Origin: Scalindua sp964344685
GTDB taxonomy: Bacteria; Planctomycetota; Brocadiia; Brocadiales; Scalinduaceae
Direction of reading: 5' to 3'
DNA: 64,000 nucleotides
NCBI GenBank assembly: GCA_964344685.1
Contig: CAYFOK010000004.1
Coordinates: forward strand, 62,001-126,000
A program made the position numbers and the translations under genes. Under the pieces are notes generated by a model, which saw nothing but the letters and a program-made list of their open reading frames with translations, did no database searches and was not told where the DNA came from. Positions 8,163 through 18,231 of the stretch are shown here, piece after piece. Position 1 is the first letter of the stretch, and each line of letters starts with the position of its first letter.

Positions 8163-8780
8163 CTATTCAGATTTAATATTCTCTAATACTTCTTTCACTA
8201 TCAATAGTTTTTTGTACCTAACCACATCGTACGCATTCAAATCAGAGGCAATCCTGAACCTCACATTGTAAATATTTCGGGAAGACAACCAGATTTTCTC
8301 ATCAAACTCCTGTGCTACTATAAGACAACTCTCCGTGACACCTAAACATTTCAATAAATTTGACAGTTTTTTTGTACTTGGAGAATCAAATTCAAATTTA
8401 TCAATCAAAACCACTTCATTATCTATCAGCTTAGATAGAATCGCAGATTGCAACGCAGCTTTTTTTGCCTTGCGATGCATCGAAAAAGAGTAGTCCCTTG
8501 GTCGTGGACCAAAAACAACACCACCGCCTTTCCATATCGGAGAACGAATATCACCCACCCTCGCCCTCCCAGTATGCTTTTGCTTCCATGGCTTCCTACC
8601 ACCACCCTTAACTTCTCCACGGGTTTTGGTTGACGCCGTCCCCCTGCGATGATTTGCCTCATGCATAAGTATCACATCTCTTAGCAGTTCTTTACGCACT
8701 TTACCTCCAAAACTGTCTTCAGGCAAAGACACATCCTCCAGAGAGCCACCGTTACTATCAAATACTTGCACTGTAATCAT
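8163..8780 (-). CDS. rplD: 50S ribosomal protein L4
   Basis: Its long loop reaches the exit-tunnel constriction; in E. coli L4 is the autogenous regulator of the S10 operon. The 205-residue product has the loop signature GGGRKPWKQKHTGRARVGD (about 60-78) and the SPIWKGGGVVFGPRPRDYSF segment that follows. Its ATG overlaps the rplC stop by 4 bp (8777-8780). Confidence 0.97.
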   Translation of the reverse strand: MITVQVFDSNGGSLEDVSLPEDSFGGKVRKELLRDVILMHEANHRRGTASTKTRGEVKGGGRKPWKQKHTGRARVGDIRSPIWKGGGVVFGPRPRDYSFSMHRKAKKAALQSAILSKLIDNEVVLIDKFEFDSPSTKKLSNLLKCLGVTESCLIVAQEFDEKIWLSSRNIYNVRFRIASDLNAYDVVRYKKLLIVKEVLENIKSE

Positions 8781-9412
8781 AATATACTTTTACTCTTTCG
8801 TATTATTAAATGTCCACCATTTGGGCCAGGAACCGCACCCTTAACAATCAAAAGATTCCTGTCACTATCAACTTTAATTACGTCCAGGTTTTTAACCGTC
8901 TTCTTTTTACCACCCATTCTTCCTGCCATTTTTTTACCCTTATGCACATGCCCCGGACTAGTACCCGCACCAACTGAACCAGCACTTCTCGGGGTTGTAC
9001 AACCGTGTGTAGCAGGCCCCCCATGAAAACCCCATCGTTTCATAGCACCCGCAAAACCCTTACCCTTACTTGTACCAGTCACATCTACCGATACCACACC
9101 GTCAAAAACAGCTACTGTTAATGTCTGCCCGGGCTTATATTCTGCATCTAAAATATCAGAACGAATTTCCCTTATCAGTCTTTTCACTTCAACATTTGCC
9201 TTTGAACAATGCCCAATCTCAGCCCTGGTCGCTCTTTTCTTTTTTTTCTCCCCGAAGCCTATCTGCAAAGCAGAATAGCCATCATTTTCCTCACTTTTTA
9301 TTTGTAAGAGATCACATGGACCTGCCTGTAATATAGTCACCGGCACCAAATCACCCTCTTGACTATAAACCTGGGTCATACCTAATTTTTTACCTAGTAA
9401 TCCAGCTATCAT
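8777..9412 (-). CDS. rplC: 50S ribosomal protein L3
   Basis: One of the first proteins to bind 23S rRNA; its loop approaches the peptidyl-transferase centre. The 211-residue product starts MIAGLLGKKLGMTQVYSQEG and has the diagnostic segments GTSKGKGFAGAMKRWGF and GSVGAGTSPGHVHKGKKMAG. It lies 55 nt after rpsJ and overlaps rplD by 4 bp. Confidence 0.97.
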   Translation of the reverse strand: MIAGLLGKKLGMTQVYSQEGDLVPVTILQAGPCDLLQIKSEENDGYSALQIGFGEKKKKRATRAEIGHCSKANVEVKRLIREIRSDILDAEYKPGQTLTVAVFDGVVSVDVTGTSKGKGFAGAMKRWGFHGGPATHGCTTPRSAGSVGAGTSPGHVHKGKKMAGRMGGKKKTVKNLDVIKVDSDRNLLIVKGAVPGPNGGHLIIRKSKSIL

Positions 9413-9467
9413 AAATAATACCTTTAAATTCCACTAAAAGTTTTTTATTAAAAAGCCTTACAAATCA

Positions 9468-9785
9468 CTATGCTTTTATTTTTACCTCTATCCCAGCAGG
9501 CATATTAAGCTTATTCAGTGCATCTACAGTCTTCGGAGTTGGCTCAATAATATCTATCAGCCGCTTGTGCGTTCTTATTTCAAATTGCTCTCTAGACTTT
9601 TTATCAACATGTGGCGAACGAAGAACTGTGTACCTTTCCATGCGAGTCGGTAAAGGTATAGGGCCAGACACCCTTGCCCCAGTCCGCTTAGCTGTATCAA
9701 TTATATCGGCAGCAGACTGATCGAGCATTCGATGATCGTAAGCTTCCATTCGAATCCTGATTTTGTAATCTATTTTGTTTCCCAT
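9468..9785 (-). CDS. rpsJ: 30S ribosomal protein S10 (NusE)
   Basis: Small-subunit head protein that also acts as NusE and links NusG-bound RNA polymerase to the leading ribosome. The 105-residue product shows YKIRIRMEAYDHRMLDQSA (about 6-24), GPIPLPTRMERYTVLRSPH and the loop residues before FEIRTHKRLIDI. It begins only 14 nt after the tuf stop, so there is little room for a separate S10-operon promoter or leader. Confidence 0.97.
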   Translation of the reverse strand: MGNKIDYKIRIRMEAYDHRMLDQSAADIIDTAKRTGARVSGPIPLPTRMERYTVLRSPHVDKKSREQFEIRTHKRLIDIIEPTPKTVDALNKLNMPAGIEVKIKA

Positions 9786-9788
9786 CTC

Positions 9789-11003
9789 TTATATTCTATT
9801 TATTCAATAATTTTAGTAACAACACCTGCACCTACGGTTTTCCCGCCTTCTCTTATCGCAAACCGCAGCTCCTTATCCATTGCTATCGGTGTTATCAACT
9901 CTATCAGCAGGTTAGCATTGTCACCAGGCATCACCATCTCCGCACCACCTAACAATGTAGCTACACCTGTCACATCCGTCGTCCTGAAATAAAACTGAGG
10001 CCTGTACCCATTAAAAAACGGTGTATGTCTACCACCCTCTTCCTTTGTCAATATATACGCCTCCGCCTCAAACTTAGTATGCGGTGTTATACTACCAGGC
10101 TTCGCCAACACCTGGCCTCGCTCCAGATCATCCTTCTCCACACCCCTTAACAAGACACCTACATTATCCCCTGCCATACCCTGCTCAAGCGTCTTATTAA
10201 ACATCTCAACTCCGGTAACCACCGTCTTCCTTATCTCACTCACCATACCAACTATATCTACTTCATCCCCTACCTTCAACACTCCACGCTCCATTCGGCC
10301 AGTACCCACTGTACCACGACCTTTTATACTAAATACATCCTCTATTGACATCAAAAACGGCTTGTCAGTCTCACGCACTGGATCTGGTATATAACTATCA
10401 AGCGCATCCATCAGCTCATGTATCGGACCACAATTATCACACTCCTTACCACCACACCCACACTCAGCAGCCTTTATCGCAGAACCCTTGATCACAGGAA
10501 TATCATCTCCGGGAAAATCATACTTACTCAACAATTCCCGAATCTCCAACTCCACCAACTCCACCAACTCAAGGTCTTCCAGCTGGTCCATCTTATTCAT
10601 AAACACAACTATCCTCGGCACACCCACCTGCCTCGCAAGCAATATGTGCTCTCGCGTCTGAGGCATCGGACCGTCAGGTGCGCTCACAACCAATATCGCG
10701 CCATCCATCTGTGCCGCTCCTGTTATCATATTCTTTACATAATCAGCATGACCAGGACAATCAACATGGGCATAGTGCCTCTTTTCAGTCTCGTACTCAA
10801 CATGCGCTATCGCTATTGTTATACCTCGCTCCCTCTCCTCCGGCGCATTGTCTATCGAATCAAATGCCCTCTCCTTGGCATGCCCACTCTTAGATAACGT
10901 GTTCGTTATCACTGATGTCAACGTCGTCTTACCATGATCCACATGCCCTATCGTCCCAACATTAACATGCGGCTTTGTCCTTTCAAACACTTCCTTGGCC
11001 ATA
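9789..11003. repeat. 1215-bp exact direct repeat, copy A (tuf)
   Basis: Matches 25621-26835 base for base wherever compared by eye. It covers the tuf gene plus 11 nt downstream and 1 nt upstream. The offset is 15,832 bp in the same orientation. Such identity in an otherwise unduplicated region is expected from ongoing gene conversion. Confidence 0.93.
9800..11002 (-). CDS. tuf: Translation elongation factor Tu, copy 1
   Basis: GTPase that delivers aminoacyl-tRNA to the ribosomal A site. The 400-residue product has G1 GHVDHGKTT (19-27), G2 with RGIT (59-62), G3 DCPGH (81-85), G4 NKMD (136-139), then the two beta-barrel domains and the C-terminal GGKTVGAGVVTKI. Residues 180-192 carry a four-cysteine segment ECGCGGKECDNCG not present in E. 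coli EF-Tu, which has 394 residues. A strong SD (AGGAGGT at 11012-11018) precedes the ATG. The protein is identical to copy 2 at 25632-26834. It lies 41 nt after fusA, in the tufA position. Confidence 0.98.
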   Translation of the reverse strand: MAKEVFERTKPHVNVGTIGHVDHGKTTLTSVITNTLSKSGHAKERAFDSIDNAPEERERGITIAIAHVEYETEKRHYAHVDCPGHADYVKNMITGAAQMDGAILVVSAPDGPMPQTREHILLARQVGVPRIVVFMNKMDQLEDLELVELVELEIRELLSKYDFPGDDIPVIKGSAIKAAECGCGGKECDNCGPIHELMDALDSYIPDPVRETDKPFLMSIEDVFSIKGRGTVGTGRMERGVLKVGDEVDIVGMVSEIRKTVVTGVEMFNKTLEQGMAGDNVGVLLRGVEKDDLERGQVLAKPGSITPHTKFEAEAYILTKEEGGRHTPFFNGYRPQFYFRTTDVTGVATLLGGAEMVMPGDNANLLIELITPIAMDKELRFAIREGGKTVGAGVVTKIIE

Positions 11004-11011
11004 CTTTCCCC

Positions 11012-11018
11012 ACCTCCT
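11012..11018 (-). promoter_or_regulatory. Strong Shine-Dalgarno site of tuf copy 1
   Basis: AGGAGGT lies 9 nt before the tuf ATG. It differs from the site before copy 2 (TAGGAG within a different leader). The two otherwise identical genes therefore have separate initiation regions and could be translated at different rates. Confidence 0.7.
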
Positions 11019-11043
11019 AAAACAACCTATTAATTGTCCAAAA

Positions 11044-13107
11044 TTATGTTACGCTACTATAAGCTTTTGCCGGTGCCGGCTTATACTCGCAGGGTTCCAT
11101 AGTATATGTACCCCTGCCTTGGGTAATCGATCTTAATACACTCGAATATCCAAATGTCTCAGCTAATGGCATCTTCCCTTTAACCACTCTCAGGTCTCCT
11201 TCATTTATCATTTCGTCTACAATGGCCCTTCTACCATTAAAATCGCCAAGAACGTCACCAAGGTAATTATCTGGAACCGTAACCTCTATTTTCATTATTG
11301 GTTCCAGCAAAACGGATTTTGCTTTTTCTACTGCTTTTCTCAACGCAACACCAGCTACATTGTAAAAGGCAAACTCTGACGAATCTACAGAGTGCATATC
11401 CCCATCAAGCAAAGTCACTTTTATATTAACAAGAGGATAGCCACCAGCCACTCCACTGCTTGCCGCATCAACAATTCCCTTTTCTACTGATTTTATATAT
11501 GGTCTGGAAATTACACCGCCTTTTATCTGGTCTTCGAATTCAACCGCCTTCTCTCCCTTATGCGGTTCTAGCTTAATTTCAATACGAGCGTACTGCCCAC
11601 GGCCTCCCGTTTGTTTAACAAATTTTTCATCTATCTCAGCTTCATGCTCTATTGTCTCTCTATATGAAACCCGAGGCGCACCAACATTGGCATTTACTTT
11701 AAATTCACTTAACATTCTGTTCTTCAGAACTTCCAGATGCAACTCACCCATCCCTGAGATAATCAACTGGCTAGTCTCGTTATCGGTATGAACCCTAAAT
11801 GTAGGGTCCTCTTTAGCCAGCCTGGCCAGCACAAGAGCCAACTTCTCTTTTTCTGCTTCCGTCTTTGGCTCTATAGCCATTGAAATAACCGTTTCGGGAA
11901 ATTCTATTTTCTCCAGAATGACAGGGTGGTCCTCAACGCATATAGTATCTCCAGTACCAGTATCTTTAAAACCTACCACCGCCACAATATCACCCGCAGA
12001 AGCACTTTCCAATTGTTCACGCTTGTCTGCATGCATACTATATATACGGCTTGCCAGCTCTTTCTTCTTCGCCCTTGGATTATAAAGCCTTTGCCCCGAA
12101 GTCATCGTTCCTGAGTAAATTCGCATATAAGTGAGATCCCCATGCTTATCTGAAGCAATCTTGAAAGCTAACGCACTTAAATGCTCCTCTGCGGTGGGTT
12201 TCCTTTCAGTGGCGGTATCATCTTTTACATCTATACCTTTTACCGGAGGGATATCCTGAGGTGACGGCAAATAACTACATACCGCATCAAGCAGCTGCTG
12301 AACTCCCCTGTTTTTAAACGCCGAACCACATAGCACAGGCATCAGGCCATACTTAATGGTTCCTTCACGCAAAGCACTTACAATTTCTTCTTCACTAAAG
12401 GCACTCTCACTTAAGTATTTATCCATGAACCAATCTACTTTGTCAGCAATGCCCTCTAGCATCATCTCCCTGTATAACGCCGCTTCCTCTAGCAGATTCT
12501 CTGGTATTTCACGCTCTTCATACTTCGAACCAGTAGCATCATCATCATGCGTAGTAATTATAGCTTTCATTTTTATTAAATCAACCATACCTTCAAAGTT
12601 TTTTTCTTTACCAACAGGGAGTTGAACAGGAACGACACTTTTATTTAGCTTACCCTTTATATCGTTAAAAACCTTTATAAAATCAGCACCAACCCTATCC
12701 ATTTTATTGACAAAACATATCCTTGGAACCATATATTTATTAGCCTGCCTCCACACCGTTTCTGTTTGTGCTTCAACACCACCAACACCACAAAAGACAC
12801 ATATCGCACCGTCAAGAACCCTGAGAGATCTTTCAACTTCTATTGTAAAGTCGACATGCCCCGGAGTATCTATTACGTTTATCTGATAATCATTCCAAAA
12901 GCATGTAGTGGCCGCAGACGTTATAGTAATACCACGTTTCTGCTCCTCCTCCATCCAGTCCATGGTTGCTGTTCCTTCATGAACTTCACCCAATTTAAAA
13001 TTCTTCCCTGTATAGAAAAGTATGCGTTCTGTAGTTGTAGTTTTCCCTGCATCAATGTGAGCTGCAATTCCAATATTTCTGAGATTAGCCAGTTTGTTTT
13101 TTTTCAT
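11044..13107 (-). CDS. fusA: Translation elongation factor G
   Basis: GTPase that drives translocation and, with RRF, ribosome recycling. The preferred start is MKKNKLANLRN at 13107, giving 687 residues, because it matches the family N-terminus just ahead of NIGIAAHIDAGKTTT. A longer reading to 13131 would overlap rpsG. The G domain has G1 AHIDAGKT, G3 DTPGH and G4 NKMD. Domains II-V follow, with domain IV containing GGRGQYARIEI. It lies 17 nt after rpsG and 41 nt before tuf, the classic str order. Confidence 0.97.
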   Translation of the reverse strand: MKKNKLANLRNIGIAAHIDAGKTTTTERILFYTGKNFKLGEVHEGTATMDWMEEEQKRGITITSAATTCFWNDYQINVIDTPGHVDFTIEVERSLRVLDGAICVFCGVGGVEAQTETVWRQANKYMVPRICFVNKMDRVGADFIKVFNDIKGKLNKSVVPVQLPVGKEKNFEGMVDLIKMKAIITTHDDDATGSKYEEREIPENLLEEAALYREMMLEGIADKVDWFMDKYLSESAFSEEEIVSALREGTIKYGLMPVLCGSAFKNRGVQQLLDAVCSYLPSPQDIPPVKGIDVKDDTATERKPTAEEHLSALAFKIASDKHGDLTYMRIYSGTMTSGQRLYNPRAKKKELASRIYSMHADKREQLESASAGDIVAVVGFKDTGTGDTICVEDHPVILEKIEFPETVISMAIEPKTEAEKEKLALVLARLAKEDPTFRVHTDNETSQLIISGMGELHLEVLKNRMLSEFKVNANVGAPRVSYRETIEHEAEIDEKFVKQTGGRGQYARIEIKLEPHKGEKAVEFEDQIKGGVISRPYIKSVEKGIVDAASSGVAGGYPLVNIKVTLLDGDMHSVDSSEFAFYNVAGVALRKAVEKAKSVLLEPIMKIEVTVPDNYLGDVLGDFNGRRAIVDEMINEGDLRVVKGKMPLAETFGYSSVLRSITQGRGTYTMEPCEYKPAPAKAYSSVT

Positions 13108-13124
13108 AACTATAAACTTAAATG

Positions 13125-13598
13125 CTACCATGCAAAATGAGCAAAGGCTTTATTTGCCTCTGCCATTTTGTGAGTATTTTCCCTTTTTGTAATAGACACA
13201 CCTTGTTTTTTATATGCATCAGATAGTTCGTCTGCAAGTTTTAAATATGTAGCCTTCCCCTTTTTGCTTCGAACAGCAGCAAGGATCCACCTTATTGACA
13301 GCGACATCTGCCTTTTCCTTGAAACTTCAACCGGTACCTGATAGGTTGCACCACCAACACGTTTCGATTTTACTTCGACCAGTGGCTTTACATTACCTAT
13401 TGCAGTCTCAAATACTGCAAGCGGCTCATCATCCGGAAATCTAGCCTTTAAAACATCCATGGCCTGATAAAATAGTTTTTCTGCAACACTTTTCTTGCCT
13501 TCATGCATTAAATTGTTTATAAACTTAGAGACCAAAATACTTTTAAAACGCACGTCGGGCCGAAGAAAAGATTCTGTACTTCTATATTCCAGTCCCAT
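13125..13598 (-). CDS. rpsG: 30S ribosomal protein S7
   Basis: Assembly initiator of the 30S head and mRNA exit-site protein; in E. coli it represses the str operon. The 157-residue product has VSKFINNLMHEGKKSVAEKL (about 24-43), VGGATYQVPVEVSRKRQM (81-98) and the C-terminal KRENTHKMAEANKAFAHFAW. It lies 42 nt after rpsL. Confidence 0.97.
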   Translation of the reverse strand: MGLEYRSTESFLRPDVRFKSILVSKFINNLMHEGKKSVAEKLFYQAMDVLKARFPDDEPLAVFETAIGNVKPLVEVKSKRVGGATYQVPVEVSRKRQMSLSIRWILAAVRSKKGKATYLKLADELSDAYKKQGVSITKRENTHKMAEANKAFAHFAW

Positions 13599-13640
13599 GT
13601 ATTATCTCCCACATCACTAATTAACAAATAAATTTACAAA

Positions 13641-14012
13641 CTATTTTGGGCTTTTTGACCCGTATTTAGATCTACCACGCTTTCTACCTTCTACACCAGC
13701 CGTATCCAATCTACCCCTTATAATATGATATTTAACACCAGGCAGATCACGCACCCTTCCACCTCTTATCAAAACTATTGAGTGCTCTTGCAGATTGTGC
13801 CCTTCTCCCGGAATGTATGCGGTAACTTCCTTTCCGTTTGTAAGTCTTACCCTAGCCACTTTCCTCAAAGCAGAGTTAGGCTTCTTTGGTGTACGAGTCA
13901 TGACCTGAAGGCAAACACCCTTCTTTTGCGGACACCTATCCAAATCAAGGCTTTTACTTTTTGATTTAATTTTTTTTCTACCTTTTCTTACAAGCTGATT
14001 TATTGTTGGCAT
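13641..14012 (-). CDS. rpsL: 30S ribosomal protein S12
   Basis: Decoding-centre protein and classic streptomycin-resistance target. The 123-residue product contains TRTPKKPNSALRKVARVRL (about 39-57) and GGRVRDLPGVKYHIIRGRLD (about 84-103), including the Asp that is methylthiolated in other bacteria. The lysines that mutate to resistance elsewhere are the wild-type form here. It begins 16 nt after rpoC, so the rpoBC and str operons are fused. Confidence 0.97.
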   Translation of the reverse strand: MPTINQLVRKGRKKIKSKSKSLDLDRCPQKKGVCLQVMTRTPKKPNSALRKVARVRLTNGKEVTAYIPGEGHNLQEHSIVLIRGGRVRDLPGVKYHIIRGRLDTAGVEGRKRGRSKYGSKSPK

Positions 14013-14028
14013 ATCTTATTCCTCTATT

Positions 14029-17000
14029 TTAATTAGACAACACTGATAATAACTCATCCTTCTCTTCAATTTTATCACCAGTTTCCTCTATCTCATCTTT
14101 TCTCATAAGTATTTTATGATAAGGCTTATACCCTGTACCAGTTGGGACTAAATGCCCAAGAATGACGTTTTCCTTCAGCCCCACAAGCTTATCTCTGCTT
14201 CCTTCTAATGCAGCCTTAGTCAGCACCTTTGTTGTCTCCTGGAAAGAGGCAGCAGAAATAAAACTTTCTGACTGAACGGACGCTTTAGTTATCCCCAGCA
14301 ATAATGGCTCTGCCGCAGCAGGTTTACCACCTTTTTGTGCAACCTTTAAATTCGCTTCTTTAAACCTGAATTTATCTAAGATCGTACCTGGCAATAAATC
14401 TGTATCATTAGGCTCGGTTACCTGCACCTTCCTTAACATCTGCGCAATTATTATTTCGACATGCTTATCATCAATCGGTACATTCTGAGAACGATAAACA
14501 TTTTGAACTTCCTTTAATGTATACTGCTGCAACTCCTCTTCACCACAAATCCTCAAAATATCTTGAAGGACAAGAGGGCCTTCTACCAGTGCATCTCCTG
14601 CTTTAACGCGATCTCCCCTGTGTACCCTCAAATGTTTACCACGAGGGACAAGATGTTCTACTTCCATTCCGGAGTCACCTTTAACAATTATAGTACGTTT
14701 ACCCCTCTTCTTTTCACCAAGTTCTATTATGCCATCTATTTCACTCATCACTGCCGGATCCTTTGGCCTTCTAGCCTCAAAGATCTCCGACACACGAGGC
14801 AACCCGCCAGTTATATCCTCCGTCCTTGCAATCTCTCTAGGAGTCTTCGCTAGAAGCGTCCCAGCAACAACTTTTGCATTTGCCTCTACCTCTATATGCG
14901 CCTTCTCCGGTATTGGATAAAGACCCTGAATTTTCCCGGTACTGTCTTCAATGATTATTTGAGGATGAAGATCTCCTTTATGCTCTACAATCACTTTTCT
15001 TTTAATGCGTGTTACAGAGTCGTATTCCTTCCGCATCGTTTTATTTTCTATTATATCTTCAAAGCGAACCTTACCGGTCATCTCTGCAAGAATCGGAGTC
15101 ATATGAGGATCCCATTTAACAATTGCTCGATTTACAGCAATCTTTTCATTATCCTTTACCAAAACCGATGCACCAAGAGGAACAGCATGTTTTTCAATCT
15201 GGCGGCCTTTATCATTTACGATATAAATTTCTCCATTACCACTAAGGGTGATGTTTTCTCCATCTGGGTTTTCTACAACATTCAGACTATCACTATAATT
15301 AACCCTACCTGCTCTCCTTACTCTTATCTCTGACTCTTCAATTGATCGCGTTGCAGTTCCACCGATATGAAATGTTTTCATAGTTAACTGTGTACCAGGC
15401 TCTCCGATTGACTCAGCAGCAATTATCCCTGCAGCAGTACCTTCTTCAATCATCTTGCCCCTAGAAAGATCCATACCAAAACACTTGACACACAAACCTT
15501 GCACTACTTCACAAGTTAACGGGGAACGAACACGAATTTTTTCATATCCCAGCGCTTCAATCTTCTTTGCCTTCTCCTCTGTAATAAGCTCATTTTCCTT
15601 AACAATTTCTTCGTCTTTAACCAGATCAACAATATTGTTTAAAGACACTCTACCTGTTATAACCCTATAAAGAGGAACCTCAACACGATCGCCTCTATAC
15701 ACCGCACTCTTGCTAATCCCATTAACTGTCCCACAGTCATGAGCAGTTATAATAACGTTTTGTGCGACATCTGCAAGTTTCCTGGTCAAATACCCCGAAT
15801 CTGCTGTTTTCAAAGCAGTATCAGCTAATCCTTTCCTTGCGCCATGTGTCGAGCTGAAATACTCTAATACGCTTAGCCCTTCACGAAAGTTGGCTTTAAT
15901 TGGAGTCTCTATTATCTTACCAGACGGTTTTGCCATTAAGCCTCTCATTCCCGCAAGCTGTCTCAACTGCTGAGTACTACCCCTGGCACCTGATGCAGAC
16001 ATCAAATACACCGGATTGACATACGTCTTCCCATCCCTTATATCATGTTTAAGCTCATCTAGCATCTCTTCTGCAACCATTTCCCCGGCATATGTCCATG
16101 TATCTATTACCTGGTTATACCTTTCACCCTCTGTAATTATACCTCTATGGTATAGTTTTTGTGTTTTTTCTACCTCTTTTTGAGTCTTCTCCAATATCTG
16201 CGCCTTCTTCTTAGGCATTTTCAAGTCCATTATTGAAAGAGAGAGACCCGCCTTCGTACACTCTTTAAAGCCTATTTCTTTTACTTTATCTAATATGTCG
16301 ATAGTTGCCCTTTTTCCAAGTATTTTATAGCAATCCTGGATAACACCTTTTATTGATTGATGGTCAAGAGGATAGTTATAAAATGGCAATTCAGGAGGCA
16401 AAGTCTCGTTAAAGACCACACGCCCTACTGTAGTAGTACATAGACCATCCTCCACCTGCTCTCCAGCATCATTCCTTACAATTTTACTAGAGTTCAATCT
16501 GATTTTAATTCGAGTATGAACTCTAACTTTATTCAAAGCATAAGCCATTAACACCTCATCATAACTGCCGAAGCTTTTTAGTTTTTCTTCGTCCTCTTTT
16601 CCACCCATCATAGTAGTCAAATAATATATACCTAGAACGATATCCTGTGAAGGAGTAATCACAGGCTCGCCAGACGCAGGAGAAAAAATGTTGTTAGTCG
16701 ACAACATTAAAGTTCTTGCTTCAATTTGCGCCTCAACAGAAAGAGGTAAGTGCACTGCCATCTGATCTCCATCAAAGTCAGCATTGAAACCACGACACAC
16801 CAATGGATGGAGTTTGATCGCATTCCCTTCTACAAGAATCGGCTCAAATGCCTGTATGCCCATACGATGCAAAGTAGGAGCTCTATTCAGCAAAACCAAA
16901 TGTTTACTTACTACATCATCAAGAATATCCCAAACTTCTTCGTCTTGACGTACTAACATTTTCTTTGCACTTTTAATTGTATCTGCCAACCCGATTTCTC

Positions 17001-18144
17001 TTAAACGCCTAATTATAAAAGGCTGAAACAATTCCAATGCAATCTTTTTGGGAATACCACACTGACTTAGTTTCTGCTCAGGACCTACAACTATTACAGA
17101 ACGTGCCGAATAATCAACCCTCTTACCAAGCAAATTCTCCCTAAACCGCCCCTGCTTACCCTTAATCATATCTGTCAATGATTTTAAAGGACGGCTATTG
17201 CTGCCTAAAATAGGACGCTTTCCCCTCCCATTATCAAATAAAGCATCAACTGCCTGTTGCAACATTCTTTTCTCATTACGAATTATTACCTCTGGTGCAT
17301 TAAGATCTATAAGTTTCTTAAGTCGATTGTTTCTATTAATTATACGTCTATATAGATCATTAAGATCGGAACTGGCAAAGTCTCCGCTTTCCAACAGAAC
17401 CAGAGGCCTCAAATCCGGAGGAATTACCGGCACAGCATCCATAACCATCCACTCCGGTTCATTTCCAGAATCTTTAAAGGCCTCAACAATTGCCAATCGT
17501 TTAATAATATCTTTTGTCCGCTGCTTAGATTTTGTTTCCGCAAGTGCCAATCTGAGTTCTTTAGACGTTTTCTCCAAATCTAGATTTTTTAGTACCGTCC
17601 GTATAGCTTCAGCACCCATATCCGCAATAAAACTACCCTCTCCATACATTGACTGAGCCTCTGCAAACTCATCTACCGACAACAATTGATATTCTTTAAG
17701 CGGTGTAGTTCCCGGATCTATAACCATATAACCCTGAAAATAAATAATCCTCTCCAAAACATTAGTTTTCATGCCCAGAAGAGTTCCTATTCTCGAAGGC
17801 ATGGCTTTAAAAAACCAAATATGTACAATTGGTGCCGCCAATCCAATATGTCCCATCCTTTTCCTTCTCACACGAGAATGAGTAACCTTAACTCCACATC
17901 TATCACATACAATACCCTTATGCTTTATTCCTTTATATTTTCCGCAAAAGCATTCCCAGTTACGTTCCGGGCCAAAAATTCTTTCGCAAAACAATCCGTC
18001 CTTCTCTGCACGATACGTACGATAATTAATCGTTTCTGGTTTTTTGACCTCACCATATGATTTAGCCTTGACATCCTCTGTTGACGCTAAAGATATTCTT
18101 ACCGAACTATATTCGTTTATCTTTTCATATGTGCCAGTTGTCAT
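14029..18144 (-). CDS. rpoC: DNA-directed RNA polymerase subunit beta'
   Basis: Catalytic clamp subunit of RNA polymerase. The 1371-residue product has the N-terminal zinc-binding Cys65, Cys67, Cys80 and Cys83 (CFCG ... CDRC). It has the magnesium-binding NADFDGDQMAVHLP loop near residue 450, the trigger-loop and bridge-helix region SASGARGSTQQLRQLAGMRG, and the second zinc site around CEVVQGLCVKC. The length is close to the E. coli subunit (1407), without a large lineage insertion. It lies 87 nt after rpoB. Confidence 0.98.
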   Translation of the reverse strand: MTTGTYEKINEYSSVRISLASTEDVKAKSYGEVKKPETINYRTYRAEKDGLFCERIFGPERNWECFCGKYKGIKHKGIVCDRCGVKVTHSRVRRKRMGHIGLAAPIVHIWFFKAMPSRIGTLLGMKTNVLERIIYFQGYMVIDPGTTPLKEYQLLSVDEFAEAQSMYGEGSFIADMGAEAIRTVLKNLDLEKTSKELRLALAETKSKQRTKDIIKRLAIVEAFKDSGNEPEWMVMDAVPVIPPDLRPLVLLESGDFASSDLNDLYRRIINRNNRLKKLIDLNAPEVIIRNEKRMLQQAVDALFDNGRGKRPILGSNSRPLKSLTDMIKGKQGRFRENLLGKRVDYSARSVIVVGPEQKLSQCGIPKKIALELFQPFIIRRLREIGLADTIKSAKKMLVRQDEEVWDILDDVVSKHLVLLNRAPTLHRMGIQAFEPILVEGNAIKLHPLVCRGFNADFDGDQMAVHLPLSVEAQIEARTLMLSTNNIFSPASGEPVITPSQDIVLGIYYLTTMMGGKEDEEKLKSFGSYDEVLMAYALNKVRVHTRIKIRLNSSKIVRNDAGEQVEDGLCTTTVGRVVFNETLPPELPFYNYPLDHQSIKGVIQDCYKILGKRATIDILDKVKEIGFKECTKAGLSLSIMDLKMPKKKAQILEKTQKEVEKTQKLYHRGIITEGERYNQVIDTWTYAGEMVAEEMLDELKHDIRDGKTYVNPVYLMSASGARGSTQQLRQLAGMRGLMAKPSGKIIETPIKANFREGLSVLEYFSSTHGARKGLADTALKTADSGYLTRKLADVAQNVIITAHDCGTVNGISKSAVYRGDRVEVPLYRVITGRVSLNNIVDLVKDEEIVKENELITEEKAKKIEALGYEKIRVRSPLTCEVVQGLCVKCFGMDLSRGKMIEEGTAAGIIAAESIGEPGTQLTMKTFHIGGTATRSIEESEIRVRRAGRVNYSDSLNVVENPDGENITLSGNGEIYIVNDKGRQIEKHAVPLGASVLVKDNEKIAVNRAIVKWDPHMTPILAEMTGKVRFEDIIENKTMRKEYDSVTRIKRKVIVEHKGDLHPQIIIEDSTGKIQGLYPIPEKAHIEVEANAKVVAGTLLAKTPREIARTEDITGGLPRVSEIFEARRPKDPAVMSEIDGIIELGEKKRGKRTIIVKGDSGMEVEHLVPRGKHLRVHRGDRVKAGDALVEGPLVLQDILRICGEEELQQYTLKEVQNVYRSQNVPIDDKHVEIIIAQMLRKVQVTEPNDTDLLPGTILDKFRFKEANLKVAQKGGKPAAAEPLLLGITKASVQSESFISAASFQETTKVLTKAALEGSRDKLVGLKENVILGHLVPTGTGYKPYHKILMRKDEIEETGDKIEEKDELLSVLSN

Positions 18145-18231
18145 AACCTTATCCTTTATTAACTAAAAAGATATGAAATTAAATAACCAAACTTATATTC
18201 CCAATGCAAATACTACAATAACTCAACGCGC

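Noticed and set aside
10418..10897. 159-codon plus-strand open frame inside tuf, repeated at 26250-26729
   Set aside because: Antisense shadow of EF-Tu; it is duplicated only because the tuf genes are identical.
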